DNA from: Aristaeella lactis
GTDB lineage: Bacteria > Bacillota > Clostridia > Christensenellales > Aristaeellaceae
Direction: 5' to 3'
DNA: 64,000 bases
Assembly: GCF_018118585.1 (NCBI RefSeq)
Contig: NZ_CP069421.1
Location: forward strand, 2,356,001-2,420,000
The position numbers and the translations under genes were made by a program. Below the pieces are notes generated by a model. The model did not search any database. It saw only the letters and a program-made list of their open reading frames with translations, and had not been told where the DNA came from. Shown one piece after another: positions 49,012-57,810 of this stretch (position 1 is the stretch's first letter; each line of letters opens with the position of its first letter).

Positions 49012-50331
49012 TTACTTTAATTCAAATTCAAAGGAATCGGCGAGATCGCCGTCCACATAGTAAGCCATACGGTAAATGCCCTTCGGATAACCGCTTTCTT
49101 CCAGGAAGGAAAACAGCCCCATATCTTTCAGGGAAATATACCAGGTATCATCTTTCATATACTCCGGTCCGTAGAACCAGTTGCTCTCATACCGGTAGTT
49201 GACGTTTTGCGGATCAGTCAGCGAAACCAGCAGGGATTTCCCCTCTATCGCTTCCGTTACAAAGTATGTGGAGGAGGAATAGAAGAACGCGCGTCCGCTG
49301 CGAAGCAGTTCCTCCGTCACTTCCGTAACGGGAACCGGGGCTTTTCCTTCTTCCTGTTCTTCCGCGATCGCGGTCACCAACGGACGGAAGTTGTAATCCG
49401 TAAGAGGCTTCACCCTGGGAACAGAGAAGCATACATATTTTTCCGGCACGCTGTCCGGCATCCCCGCGGAAGCCACAATGCCGGTAAAGTAGAGCCGGCC
49501 GGGCGTCAGCAGGTACGAAACGGTACGGATGTTCGTTTCCGCGGGAACATAGTTGAAATAGCCGTTGCCTGAGTCCACCAGGAGCAGGTACAGCGATTCG
49601 CCTTCCGCTTTCTCCGGCAGGGTCATCTCACTCCAGTCGATGACCACCCGGTTTTTGCGCAGGGTCACCGTCAGCCCCTCCGGTGCTTCTCCCCATCCGG
49701 GTATACCGTCCAGGAGCATCGCCGCGTCCGTCAGGCTGACCGCCAGGGTTTCCGGAAGTTCCGCCAGGTACCGGTTGACACCTTCCGCCCATTCAGCGGT
49801 GATGATACCCAGCAGACGGCCATCCGTACCAAGCACAGGGCTTCCCGGTGACACCGGGCCCGTCAGGGTCAGCAGGCAGCAAGGCTCTCCGTTCCGGATC
49901 ACTTCCTCCGCGCCAAGTACGCCGCGGTTGATCCGGGATCCCCACTCGTCCGCGTCCCGGACGATGCAGTCGGAAACCTGGAGGTTGTCCCGCGGGAACA
50001 GGAAAGGCCAGGCCGTATACCGGCAGGGCTTGGTTTCATCCTCGTCAAAGCAGACGGTGGCAAGCCGGCCGTCCCGGTCCGGGATCACCGCAAGCACTTC
50101 CCAGAAATTCACCCCGTCCGAAACAACCAGCTGATCCGTATTATCCGGCAGGGAAACCGTTGAGATCACGGCGATTCCTTCGGTAACCGGTACAGCGGAA
50201 GAAACCCATACCGGACTCTCCGCCCCGTAATCCCAAAGGTCAAGAAGCTCCGACGGCCTTGTTTCCTCCGCGCAGGAGCAGGAGAAAACCAGCAGCAGCG
50301 CCGCCAGCAGCAGAAGCGTCCATTTCTTCAT
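49012..50331 (-). CDS. Lipoprotein with degenerate trypsin-like domain
   Basis: 439 residues. Lipoprotein signal MKKWTLLLLAALLLVFSCSC with Cys near 18-20. The first half reads like a chymotrypsin-fold protease (VWVSSAVPVTEGIAVISTVSLP ... LTLTGPVSPGSPVLGTDGRLLGIITAEW), where 'GSPGSPVL.TDGRLLGI' resembles the serine loop, but no catalytic His-containing TAAH loop is visible, so activity is doubtful. The C-terminal half (about 215-439) is beta rich and unassigned. Start ATG 50331 after GGAAAGGAG, 16 bases behind smc. Confidence 0.7.
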   Translation of the reverse strand: MKKWTLLLLAALLLVFSCSCAEETRPSELLDLWDYGAESPVWVSSAVPVTEGIAVISTVSLPDNTDQLVVSDGVNFWEVLAVIPDRDGRLATVCFDEDETKPCRYTAWPFLFPRDNLQVSDCIVRDADEWGSRINRGVLGAEEVIRNGEPCCLLTLTGPVSPGSPVLGTDGRLLGIITAEWAEGVNRYLAELPETLAVSLTDAAMLLDGIPGWGEAPEGLTVTLRKNRVVIDWSEMTLPEKAEGESLYLLLVDSGNGYFNYVPAETNIRTVSYLLTPGRLYFTGIVASAGMPDSVPEKYVCFSVPRVKPLTDYNFRPLVTAIAEEQEEGKAPVPVTEVTEELLRSGRAFFYSSSTYFVTEAIEGKSLLVSLTDPQNVNYRYESNWFYGPEYMKDDTWYISLKDMGLFSFLEESGYPKGIYRMAYYVDGDLADSFEFELK

Positions 50332-50347
50332 GTGTTTCTCCTTTCCG

Positions 50348-53300
50348 CTACTCCCTGTAATCCTGCAGGGAAACAGATACCATCCGGCTGACGCCCTGTT
50401 CCTCCATGGCTACGCCGTAGAGGCCGTTCGCCCGTTCCATGGTTCCCTTGCGGTGGGTAATGACCACAAACTGGGTGGACGCGGAATACTCCGCCAGGTA
50501 ATCAGCAAAATATCCGATATTGGCGTCATCCAGCGCCGCCTCAATCTCATCCAGGATACAGAAGGGCGTCGGCTTCAGCTTCAGGGTGGCAAAGAGGATA
50601 GCAATGGCGGTCAGTGTCCGCTCGCCGCCGGAAAGCAGTGAAAGCAGCTGCAGCTTCTTTCCAGGGGGCTGGGCATTGATCTCGATCCCGCAGTTCAGCG
50701 GATCCTCCGGATCCATCAGGATCAGCTCGGCATGGCCGCCGCCGAAGAGACGTTCAAAGGTTTCAGAGAAATATCCCTGCAGGAGCGAGAATTGCTCCAC
50801 AAAGGTTTCCTTCATGCTGGCCAGCAGGCGGGTGATCAGGTCCTTCAGGTCCTTCTCCGCCTTTTCCAGGTCCTCCCGCTGGGCGATAATCTCATCCGTC
50901 CGCGCTTTCGTATCCGCGTATTCTTCCACCGCCCGAACGTTCACCGGACCCAGGGCACGGATCTCCGCGGAAAGCTGTGCCGCCTCGCGGTCCGCCTCGG
51001 TCAGGCTGAAGCCTTCGGTCATGCGGAATTCTTCCGCGCCGGCGTCGGTAATCTCGTAAGTATTCCAGATCCGGTCCCGCAGGGCCTTGAGGTCTCCCTC
51101 TGTCCGGGCACGGCTGAGTTCCAGCCGGTGGGCACGGTCTGTATCCCGCTGCCGGGATTCATGCAGGCCCTCGATCTCCGCCAGGATCTCCTTCAGCCGC
51201 TCCTGTTTTCCGGAGCGGTCCTCTTCCAGGGCTTTGCAGATCTGCTCCCGGCGGGCCTGTTCAAGCCTTCCCTGTTCCAGGTCCTTCATGGCAGCCGCGG
51301 AAGCTTCCAGGTCGCCCTCTTCCGCTTTCTCCATATCCGCCAGCTGTGTGCGGCGGCGTTCCTGCTCCGCGGTCATCCGTTTCCGGTCCTGCTCATAGCG
51401 CGCGCGGTCCCGCTGCAGGGTTTCCAGCTCGTGCTTCAGGTCGTTGACTTCCAGCGTCAGGCGCAGGGTTTCATCCGCTTTTTCAGCGGTCAGTTTCCGG
51501 GCTTCGGTCAGCGCCTGCTGCAGTTCCGCGGCCTGCGCCTCCATCTCCTCCCGGGTCTTGTCTGTCTTTTCTGTACTGTCCGCAGCCATGGACAGCTGCT
51601 CCCGGATCTGCATCATGGATTCCATGAGCTGTTCCCGGGCCGCTTCAGATTCATGCAGGCGCAGGTCGTGGGTCGCCGCGTCCGCTTCCGCGTTCTGCAG
51701 CCGCTCCGTTTCACGGGCCACCGCGATCTCCTGCTGATGCAGCTGTTCCAGTGCGTCAGCGGAACGGGCCTTGAGTTCGTCCTTGCGCTTCTGGCCGTCC
51801 TGCATCTGCCGCAGCAGCTTCTCCAGTTCATCCTGGCCGGCAGTCTGTTTTTCCGTCAGTTCCTTCAGTTCCCGTTCCCGGGTGAAAAGGTTCACGTTTC
51901 CGGAGGCAACGGAACCGCCGGTCATGGAACCGCCGGAGTGCATCACGTCGCCCTTGAGGGTGACCAGGCGGAAAGCATGATCGCCCCGGCGCATGATCGG
52001 GATACCGGAGGACAGGTCCTCCGCCACCACCGTGCGTCCAAGCAGGTTCTCCACGATCCCCCGGTAGTCCTCATCGCAGGAAACCAGATCCGAGGCCACC
52101 CCCAGGCAGCCGGGCATGGACAGGACTTCCTTTTCCTGCGGTGTCAGCAGGCGGGGTTTGACGGTGGTCATGGGCAGGAAGGTGGCCCGGCCCATGTTCC
52201 TTTCCCGCAGGTACTCAATAAGTTCCTTGGCGGTTTCTTCGTCTTCGGTCACAATATGCTGCTGGGTATTGCCCAGCACCATGTCCAGTGCGGTTTCATA
52301 TTTTTCCGGAACGGAGATCAGCCGGCTGACCGGTCCGCGGATGCGGCTGTCGCCTCTTTCCTCCGCGCGGCGCATAACCCGCCGCACGGCATGGGAATAG
52401 CCATCCATTTCACGGGACAGGTCCTCCAGGATTTTCCGGCGGGCATCCATTTCCCGCATTTCGGCAAGTTTTTTGTCATAGGCAGCCCGGGCGCCGATCA
52501 CTTCCGCGTCCGCGGTTTCCAGCCCGGCGCGGGCTTCCTGAAGGGAAGCAGCCAGGCGGTCCTGCTCAGCGGTTTCCTTCTCCAGGCGTTCGCGGGCTTC
52601 GGTCACGGCGGCGGTCAGGGATTCCCCTTCAGTACGCATAACCTCGCAGGAGGCGGTCACCTCCTCCAGGCGGCTCTCCATGGCATTAAGCATGGTGGTC
52701 AGGCGCGTCTGGTTGCTCAGGGCTGAGGCGCGGCGGTTCATTTCGTCCAGCATCGCGCTCTTGTGGGATTCCAGCGTTTCCTCTTTGGCAGCTTCCTCTG
52801 TCCGGGCCTGCTCTTCCGCGGCCTTCGCGGCTTCCAGCCGGGCAGTCAGTTTCTCCAGGGACGCGCTGCGGCTTTCGCTGCCTCCGGAGGATTCGGAAGC
52901 CAGGGCGTCCAGTTCGGTGATCCGTTCCTCCGCGTCCCGCAGTTCCTCCGTGATCCGCTGGCGGTCTTCCTGCCGGCGCTGCCGGCGGTCCTCCAGCTCC
53001 CGGGCGGCATTCTCCGCCTTATGGACTGTTTCCATTCCCTCCATGAGGGCGGTATGGGCAGAAGTGATCTTTTCATCCAGGTCCTGGATCTCCGCCTGGC
53101 GGGCATCCCGTTCCCCGGTCTTTTCTTCTATGGTCTGCTCATTCTGCGCCAGGACCGCCTGCATGTTCTGCAGTTCGTGATCCGCTTCGCGCAGTTTCGT
53201 TTCCATCTTTTCAGAACGAACCAGGAAGAGGTTCAGGTCCAGCACCTTCAGCCGGGCGGACAGGTCCAGGTAGACCCGGGCGTTTTTCGCGTCCTCTTCC

Positions 53301-53914
53301 AGCGGGCCGAGGCGGTTTTTCAGTTCCTCCAGCAGGTCGTCCACCCGGGAGATATTCTCCTGGGTGCGGGCAAGCTTCTTGTCCGCTTCCTCCTTGCGGG
53401 CCCGGAACTTAACGATACCTGCCGCTTCCTCAAAGACCTGGCGGCGGTCCTCTCCCTTGCGGGACAGGATCTCGTCAATACGGCCCTGGCCGATAATGGA
53501 ATAACCCTCCTTGCCGATACCGGTATCGCGGAACAGGTCCACAACGTCTTTCAGGCGGCAGGAGGCACGGTTCAGGAAATATTCACTTTCCCCGCTGCGG
53601 TAGACCCGGCGGGTCACCAGGATCTCCGCGTAATCCAGGGGAAGGCTTTTATCTTCATTGTCAAAGACCAGGGAAACTTCACAGTAGCTCAGGGGCTTCC
53701 GGCGCTGGGTACCGCCGAAAATAACGTCCTGCATGCTGGCGCCGCGCAGAATTTTGGCGCTCTGTTCCCCGAGCACCCAGCGTACCGCGTCGGCAATATT
53801 GCTTTTTCCGGATCCGTTAGGTCCCACGATCGCGGTGATGCCTTCCTTGAAGACAATCTCAGTCCGCTCTGCGAAGGACTTGAACCCGTAAAGCTCCAGC
53901 TTCTTTAAGCGCAT
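50348..53914 (-). CDS. smc: Chromosome segregation protein SMC
   Basis: 1188 residues, full length. Walker A GPNGSGKSN at 31-39, long coiled coils (about 170-500 and 670-1010), a central hinge (about 505-660, SRLISVPEKYETALDMVLGNTQQHIV ... SGGSMTGGSV), and the C-terminal head with signature LLSGGERTLTA and Walker B FCILDEIEAALDD. It forms the condensin ring with ScpA/ScpB and organises the nucleoid. Start ATG 53914 after CCGGAGGAAATC. First gene of an operon with the protease-like lipoprotein and lysA. Confidence 0.97.
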   Translation of the reverse strand: MRLKKLELYGFKSFAERTEIVFKEGITAIVGPNGSGKSNIADAVRWVLGEQSAKILRGASMQDVIFGGTQRRKPLSYCEVSLVFDNEDKSLPLDYAEILVTRRVYRSGESEYFLNRASCRLKDVVDLFRDTGIGKEGYSIIGQGRIDEILSRKGEDRRQVFEEAAGIVKFRARKEEADKKLARTQENISRVDDLLEELKNRLGPLEEDAKNARVYLDLSARLKVLDLNLFLVRSEKMETKLREADHELQNMQAVLAQNEQTIEEKTGERDARQAEIQDLDEKITSAHTALMEGMETVHKAENAARELEDRRQRRQEDRQRITEELRDAEERITELDALASESSGGSESRSASLEKLTARLEAAKAAEEQARTEEAAKEETLESHKSAMLDEMNRRASALSNQTRLTTMLNAMESRLEEVTASCEVMRTEGESLTAAVTEARERLEKETAEQDRLAASLQEARAGLETADAEVIGARAAYDKKLAEMREMDARRKILEDLSREMDGYSHAVRRVMRRAEERGDSRIRGPVSRLISVPEKYETALDMVLGNTQQHIVTEDEETAKELIEYLRERNMGRATFLPMTTVKPRLLTPQEKEVLSMPGCLGVASDLVSCDEDYRGIVENLLGRTVVAEDLSSGIPIMRRGDHAFRLVTLKGDVMHSGGSMTGGSVASGNVNLFTRERELKELTEKQTAGQDELEKLLRQMQDGQKRKDELKARSADALEQLHQQEIAVARETERLQNAEADAATHDLRLHESEAAREQLMESMMQIREQLSMAADSTEKTDKTREEMEAQAAELQQALTEARKLTAEKADETLRLTLEVNDLKHELETLQRDRARYEQDRKRMTAEQERRRTQLADMEKAEEGDLEASAAAMKDLEQGRLEQARREQICKALEEDRSGKQERLKEILAEIEGLHESRQRDTDRAHRLELSRARTEGDLKALRDRIWNTYEITDAGAEEFRMTEGFSLTEADREAAQLSAEIRALGPVNVRAVEEYADTKARTDEIIAQREDLEKAEKDLKDLITRLLASMKETFVEQFSLLQGYFSETFERLFGGGHAELILMDPEDPLNCGIEINAQPPGKKLQLLSLLSGGERTLTAIAILFATLKLKPTPFCILDEIEAALDDANIGYFADYLAEYSASTQFVVITHRKGTMERANGLYGVAMEEQGVSRMVSVSLQDYRE

Positions 53915-53964
53915 GATTTCCTCCGGTCAGGCAGGCTCTCTCCTGCCTTTTGCAATAACGGTTT

Positions 53965-53993
53965 ATTATACCATGAACGGAACACAGGGACAA
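53965..53993 (-). promoter_or_regulatory. Promoter of the smc operon
   Basis: Minus strand TTGTCC (53988-53993), 17-base spacer, TGGTATAAT with -10 TATAAT (53965-53970). Confidence 0.75.
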
Positions 53994-54061
53994 ACGTTTG
54001 ACACGGAAAAAACAATCGTAAAAACTGCTGTTTTTTCCGTGTCAAATGTCAATTCATAATT

Positions 54062-54158
54062 CTGCGATCGCTGTTACCAAAATGCTTTCAGCATTTTGAC
54101 AGCTGTAGCATGGGAGTCATGAACCACACTGAAGTGCGGATGACTCCTCAACAATTCA
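54062..54158 (+). repeat. Two-hairpin structured repeat, copy 2
   Basis: CTGCGATCGCTGTTACC, hairpin AAAATGCT-ttc-AGCATTTT, constant GACAGCTGTAGCATGGGA, hairpin GGAGTCAT / ATGACTCC enclosing CCACACTGAAGTGCGG, end CTCAACAATTCA. Compared with copy 1 (2065-2157), the first stem has a completely different sequence and the second differs at three paired positions, all compensated. Flanked by AATTCAT motifs. It lies between smc and the second MATE gene. Confidence 0.85.
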
Positions 54159-54261
54159 TAATTATATCTACTGTAGCAAAATTCAATCCGCCCACCCATA
54201 CCAAAGATATGATTGACCTGTGATGTCCGTTCATGTACAATATGCCGTATTCCCGTCAAAC

Positions 54262-54302
54262 CATTCATAATTATGAATTATGAATCCTGAATTCTGAATT
54301 AA
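54262..54302. repeat. AATTCAT/AATTCTG tandem array before the second MATE gene
   Basis: ATTCATAATTATGAATTATG then AATCCTGAATTCTGAATTAATCC. The remaining DNA 54160-54261 shows no gene or strong signal. Confidence 0.7.
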
Positions 54303-54315
54303 TCCTGAGGTTGTT

Positions 54316-55701
54316 ATGTTTTCACGCTATATCGGCAACAAGGCCTTCTATAAAAGCGTCCTGACCCTGCTGATCCCCATCATCATCCAGCAGTTCATCA
54401 CTTCCTTCGTTTCCCTGCTGGACAACGTGATGGTGGGCAGTCTCGGCACAGAGGCTATCTCCGCTGCCTCCATCGCCAACCAGGTGATGATGGTGTTCTG
54501 CCTGGCCGTGTTCGGCGGCATGAGCGGCGCAGGCATCTACGGCGCTCAGTTCTTCGGCAAGGGCGACATGGACGGCATGCGCCACACCTTCCGGTTCAAG
54601 ATGTACTTCGGCGTACTCATCAGCGCCGCGGCCGTTCTGATCTACCTGATCTTCGGCGAAAACTTCATTGCTTCCTTCCTGAAAGGGGAAAGCAACGGCG
54701 GCGACCTGGACCTGACCTTGCGCAGCGGCTGCAACTACCTGTATATCATGCTGTGGGGGCTTCCGCCCTTCGCGCTGGTGCAGGTCTATGCCGGCACGCT
54801 GCGGGAGGCCGGGGAAACCCGGGTTCCGATGTTCGCCGGTATCTGCGCGATCCTGACCAACCTGTTCGGCAACTGGGTACTGATCTTCGGCCACCTCGGC
54901 GCCCCGGCCATGGGCGTGGAAGGCGCCGCCATCGCGACAGTGATCTCCCGGTATGTGGAGCTGCTGATCGCGGCGGTTTATGCCCACCTGCACACCGGCA
55001 AATACCGGTTCCTGTCCGGCGCCTATAAAAGCCTGTATGTTCCCGGAAAACTGGCAGCGAAGATCTTCCGCACGGCAACCCCGCTGCTGCTCAACGAGAT
55101 TCTCTGGTCCCTGGGCATGACCTTTATCACCCAGTTCTATTCCTCCCGCGGACTGAACGCCGTGGCGGCGCTGAACATCAACGGCACCGTATGGAACCTG
55201 TTCTGCGTGATCATGTTCGCCATGGGCACCGCCGTATCCATCATGGTGGGGCAGCGCCTCGGCGCCGGCAAGATCGATGAGGCCCGAGACGTGGACCGCA
55301 AGCTGATCTTCCTGACCGAAGTGATCCATGTTGTCATCGGCCTGGCCATGATCCTTTGCTCCCCGCTGGTCCCGCAGCTGTATAACGTAAGCGGGGAAGT
55401 CCGGGATCTGACCCGGCAGCTGCTGATGATCGCCGGACTTGCCATCCCGATCCATTCCTTCGCGCATGTGACCTATTTCACCATCCGCTCCGGCGGCCGG
55501 ACAGTGATCACCTTCCTGTTCGACGCGGTCTATACCTGGGTTATTGCCGTACCGCTGGCCTATATCCTCACCCGGTATACAGACCTTTCCATCACACAGA
55601 TCTATTTCTGCGTGCAGTTCATTGACATCGTAAAGGTCCTCATCGGCCTGCTGATGCTGAAATCCGACTTCTGGGCCCAAAACGTGGTCAACGAGGAATA
55701 A
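54316..55701 (+). CDS. MATE family efflux transporter, second copy
   Basis: 461 residues, twelve membrane segments. Opens FYKSVLTLLIPIIIQQFITSFVSLLDNVMVGSLGTEAISAASIANQ, the pattern of the MATE subgroup common in Clostridia. The second half repeats the fold (LAAKIFRTATPLLLNEILWSLG). Exports cationic compounds using ion gradients. Start ATG 54316 after CCTGAGGTTGTT. It differs in sequence from the MATE at 34271, so this is not a recent duplicate. Confidence 0.93.
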   Translation: MFSRYIGNKAFYKSVLTLLIPIIIQQFITSFVSLLDNVMVGSLGTEAISAASIANQVMMVFCLAVFGGMSGAGIYGAQFFGKGDMDGMRHTFRFKMYFGVLISAAAVLIYLIFGENFIASFLKGESNGGDLDLTLRSGCNYLYIMLWGLPPFALVQVYAGTLREAGETRVPMFAGICAILTNLFGNWVLIFGHLGAPAMGVEGAAIATVISRYVELLIAAVYAHLHTGKYRFLSGAYKSLYVPGKLAAKIFRTATPLLLNEILWSLGMTFITQFYSSRGLNAVAALNINGTVWNLFCVIMFAMGTAVSIMVGQRLGAGKIDEARDVDRKLIFLTEVIHVVIGLAMILCSPLVPQLYNVSGEVRDLTRQLLMIAGLAIPIHSFAHVTYFTIRSGGRTVITFLFDAVYTWVIAVPLAYILTRYTDLSITQIYFCVQFIDIVKVLIGLLMLKSDFWAQNVVNEE

Positions 55702-55708
55702 AAAAAAA

Positions 55709-55773
55709 TGTAAAGGAACCTTGACATGTTCAAGTCGGTATGTTATGCTTCTTTATGTAAAGGAACCTTTACA
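55709..55773 (+). promoter_or_regulatory. Autoregulated promoter with two TGTAAAGGAACCTTTACA operators
   Basis: TTGACA (55721-55726), 17-base spacer, TATGCT (55744-55749). An 18-bp perfect palindrome TGTAAAGGAACCTTTACA lies at 55756-55773, just after the -10, and a one-mismatch copy ending in TTGACA lies at 55709-55726, where its right arm is the -35 box itself. Centres are 47 bp apart. A repressor bound at both would block RNA polymerase; the obvious candidate is the XRE protein encoded 24 bases downstream. Confidence 0.85.
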
Positions 55774-55796
55774 TCTTGTGAAAGGAGTGAAAGCTG

Positions 55797-56012
55797 TTGG
55801 AAAACCGGGTTGAACAGTTCCGCAAGGAACAGGGACTGAGCCAGGAGGATTTTGCCCGTGCGATCCGCGTATCCCGGCAGACCGTCAGTTCCATTGAGAC
55901 AGGACGGTACAACCCCTCCCTGGATCTGGCCTTTGACATAGCCGACTTCTTCGGAAAGACCATTGAGGAAATCTTTATACGGGACGGAGGAAACAATCAT
56001 GAAAAAAAGTGA
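55797..56012 (+). CDS. XRE-family transcriptional regulator
   Basis: 71 residues, essentially one helix-turn-helix domain: VEQFRKEQGLSQEDFARAIRVSRQTVSSIETGRYNPSLDLAFDIADFFGKTIEEIF. Start is TTG 55797, with GAAAGGAG nine bases upstream. Probably represses its own promoter through the two palindromes just upstream. Small stand-alone regulators of this kind (YozG/PlcR-N-like) are typically encoded with a small membrane protein, as here. Confidence 0.92.
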   Translation: MENRVEQFRKEQGLSQEDFARAIRVSRQTVSSIETGRYNPSLDLAFDIADFFGKTIEEIFIRDGGNNHEKK

Positions 56013-56442
56013 ACTGATATCTGGCATTATCCTGACGCTGGCAGGAGTCGCCGCCCTCATAGCCGCCCTCCTGACTGAAACCTCTTTTGACGGCATCTTC
56101 TGGGGCATTGCCGGGGCCGGACTGTGTCTTGGCGTCGGCAGGGTAATCAGCTGGTTCCACTGGTCTTCCCCGGCGCAGGCAGACAGGCTGAAAGAACTGC
56201 AGGAGAACAAGGAGATCGCGCAGCACGACGAACTGAACCGGATAATAATGGATCGTGCCGGCCGTATTGCCTATAACTTCAGCCTGTTGCTCATCGTCTG
56301 CACCATGCTCATCCTTACGGTGCTGTATGCCGCCGGGATCGCCGAAAAGCATTCCTTTACCATCCTCATTCTGGGCGGACTGCTGATTCTCCAGGTCGTT
56401 GCCGGCATTGCTGCCGTCGCACATATCCGGAAAAAATACTGA
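55999..56442 (+). CDS. Membrane protein co-transcribed with XRE regulator
   Basis: 147 residues from ATG 55999 (GGACGGAGGAAACAATC upstream), overlapping the regulator gene by 14 bases. Four hydrophobic segments: about 7-27, 31-50, 90-110 and 117-138, with a charged middle loop (AQADRLKELQENKEIAQHDELNRIIMDRAGRIA). Function unknown. The coupling suggests it is the regulated cargo or modulates the regulator. Confidence 0.85.
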   Translation: MKKSELISGIILTLAGVAALIAALLTETSFDGIFWGIAGAGLCLGVGRVISWFHWSSPAQADRLKELQENKEIAQHDELNRIIMDRAGRIAYNFSLLLIVCTMLILTVLYAAGIAEKHSFTILILGGLLILQVVAGIAAVAHIRKKY

Positions 56443-56451
56443 CGCTGACAG

Positions 56452-56485
56452 AAAAAGGAGCGGATCACTGATCCGCTCCTTTTTC
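56452..56485. terminator. Bidirectional terminator between XRE pair and diguanylate cyclase
   Basis: AAAAAGGAGCGGATC-act-GATCCGCTCCTTTTTC. Confidence 0.92.
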
Positions 56486-57586
56486 TGTATCATCCTGCTC
56501 CCTGATCCTCCGGTCCCGGCCGTTTTGCCGGTAGTATTCCGCCTTGTCCGTGTACATCCATTCATCCGATCTCCGGAGCATTTCCGTAACGGTTTCCTCC
56601 CGGCCGCTCCGCATGGCATAGCCAATGGAAACAGAATAGCCGGCCTCCTGGATCAGTGTTTTCAGCCTGTCCAGGATATCACGCACGGCTGTTTCCTCCT
56701 GGCGCATAAAAATCATCGTGAATTCGTCCCCGCCGATCCGGTAAGGAAGGATACTCCTTCCGGCGACGGCCTTCAGGCTCTTTCCAATAGAGATCAGGGC
56801 CTCATCCCCGGCTTCGTGTCCTTTGGCGTCATTCAGTTTCTTCAGCCCGTTCATATCCACCGAAGCCACCGCGCTGATGATCGAATTGTAGCGGTCGCAG
56901 TCATCATAGAACGCCATACGGTTCAGCAGGTTGGTCAGCGGATCCCGGTTCGCGTCAAAGAACCGCAGGAACATATACAGGAAGATACTGCTGACCATGA
57001 TGGCCGCGTTGACATGATCCCCGTCCTCCACGCCGTCGATCATGGCCGCGATCACACAAGCCACTGCGCAGATATACAGGATATACCGTTCCCGGCCGTG
57101 GTCCTCATGCTTGAACCGGTCCCAGGCCGTCAGGACAGAGAACAGGATATAGAAGAAGGAAACGGAAAACACGGTATACCCCATGGGGCCCATGACCATC
57201 TCATAGCCACCATCAATTGTATCCCGATAGCTGAACGCGATCGGAGAAAAGAACGCCGTGCAGTAAACCAGCAGGTTAAAATAAATCGGAATCTGGAGAT
57301 AAACGGGTTTCCGCTCTTTGGGATAAACGATCAGGGTAACGCTCAGCGCCGCCACCGGCCGCATTACATAGCCGACAATCGTGAAGATCATCCTGCACAG
57401 CCAGCGTGCGCGGTCTCCCTCCGCCCAGACCACAAAGCAGTCCGCCACGATCAGGATGATCGTGCTGACGATCGTCATCCAGTAGATCCGGTATTCTTCC
57501 CCCGCATGCCTTTGACGCCAGATGTTCATGGAAAAGCCGATGATCAGGAAGATCGTGATAAAATGCTTATCAAGCAAATATGTCAC
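56465..57586 (-). CDS. Membrane diguanylate cyclase (7TM-type sensor, GGDEF)
   Basis: 373 residues. Six or seven membrane segments over residues 1-210, no large extracellular domain, then a GGDEF domain at about 212-373 (DANRDPLTNLLNRMAFYDD ... LPYRIGGDEFTMIF, SVSIGYAM). The active loop is intact, so it should synthesise c-di-GMP. No RxxD inhibitory site is seen five residues before GGDEF. A TATAAT at 57659-57664 (minus strand) could be its -10. Confidence 0.92.
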   Translation of the reverse strand: MTYLLDKHFITIFLIIGFSMNIWRQRHAGEEYRIYWMTIVSTIILIVADCFVVWAEGDRARWLCRMIFTIVGYVMRPVAALSVTLIVYPKERKPVYLQIPIYFNLLVYCTAFFSPIAFSYRDTIDGGYEMVMGPMGYTVFSVSFFYILFSVLTAWDRFKHEDHGRERYILYICAVACVIAAMIDGVEDGDHVNAAIMVSSIFLYMFLRFFDANRDPLTNLLNRMAFYDDCDRYNSIISAVASVDMNGLKKLNDAKGHEAGDEALISIGKSLKAVAGRSILPYRIGGDEFTMIFMRQEETAVRDILDRLKTLIQEAGYSVSIGYAMRSGREETVTEMLRRSDEWMYTDKAEYYRQNGRDRRIREQDDTEKGADQ

Positions 57587-57752
57587 TGTCCGGCCCTTCC
57601 TTTCCCCGTCATCCGGATATACAGTTGCCTGCAGCGGATACAGTTTTCCGATTTATATATTATAGCATGCGTTTGCAGGAAGCAAAAGGGACAAATAAGA
57701 GCATACTGTTTTTAAAACGTTTTCATTTTTGAAAAAACCTCTTCCGGCAACG

Positions 57753-57786
57753 GCAAAAAACACAGCCCTGATGAACAGGCTGTGTG
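57753..57786 (-). terminator. Terminator of the 106-residue protein gene
   Basis: Minus strand CACACAGCC-tgttcatca-GGGCTGTG followed by TTTTTTGCC. Confidence 0.85.
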
Positions 57787-57810
57787 TACAAAAGGCCGAT
57801 ACTCCCTGTT

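Noticed and set aside
54074-54268. 64-residue minus-strand frame between smc and the MATE gene
   Set aside because: It lies across the two-hairpin repeat and AATTC arrays; composition and lack of a ribosome site argue against coding.
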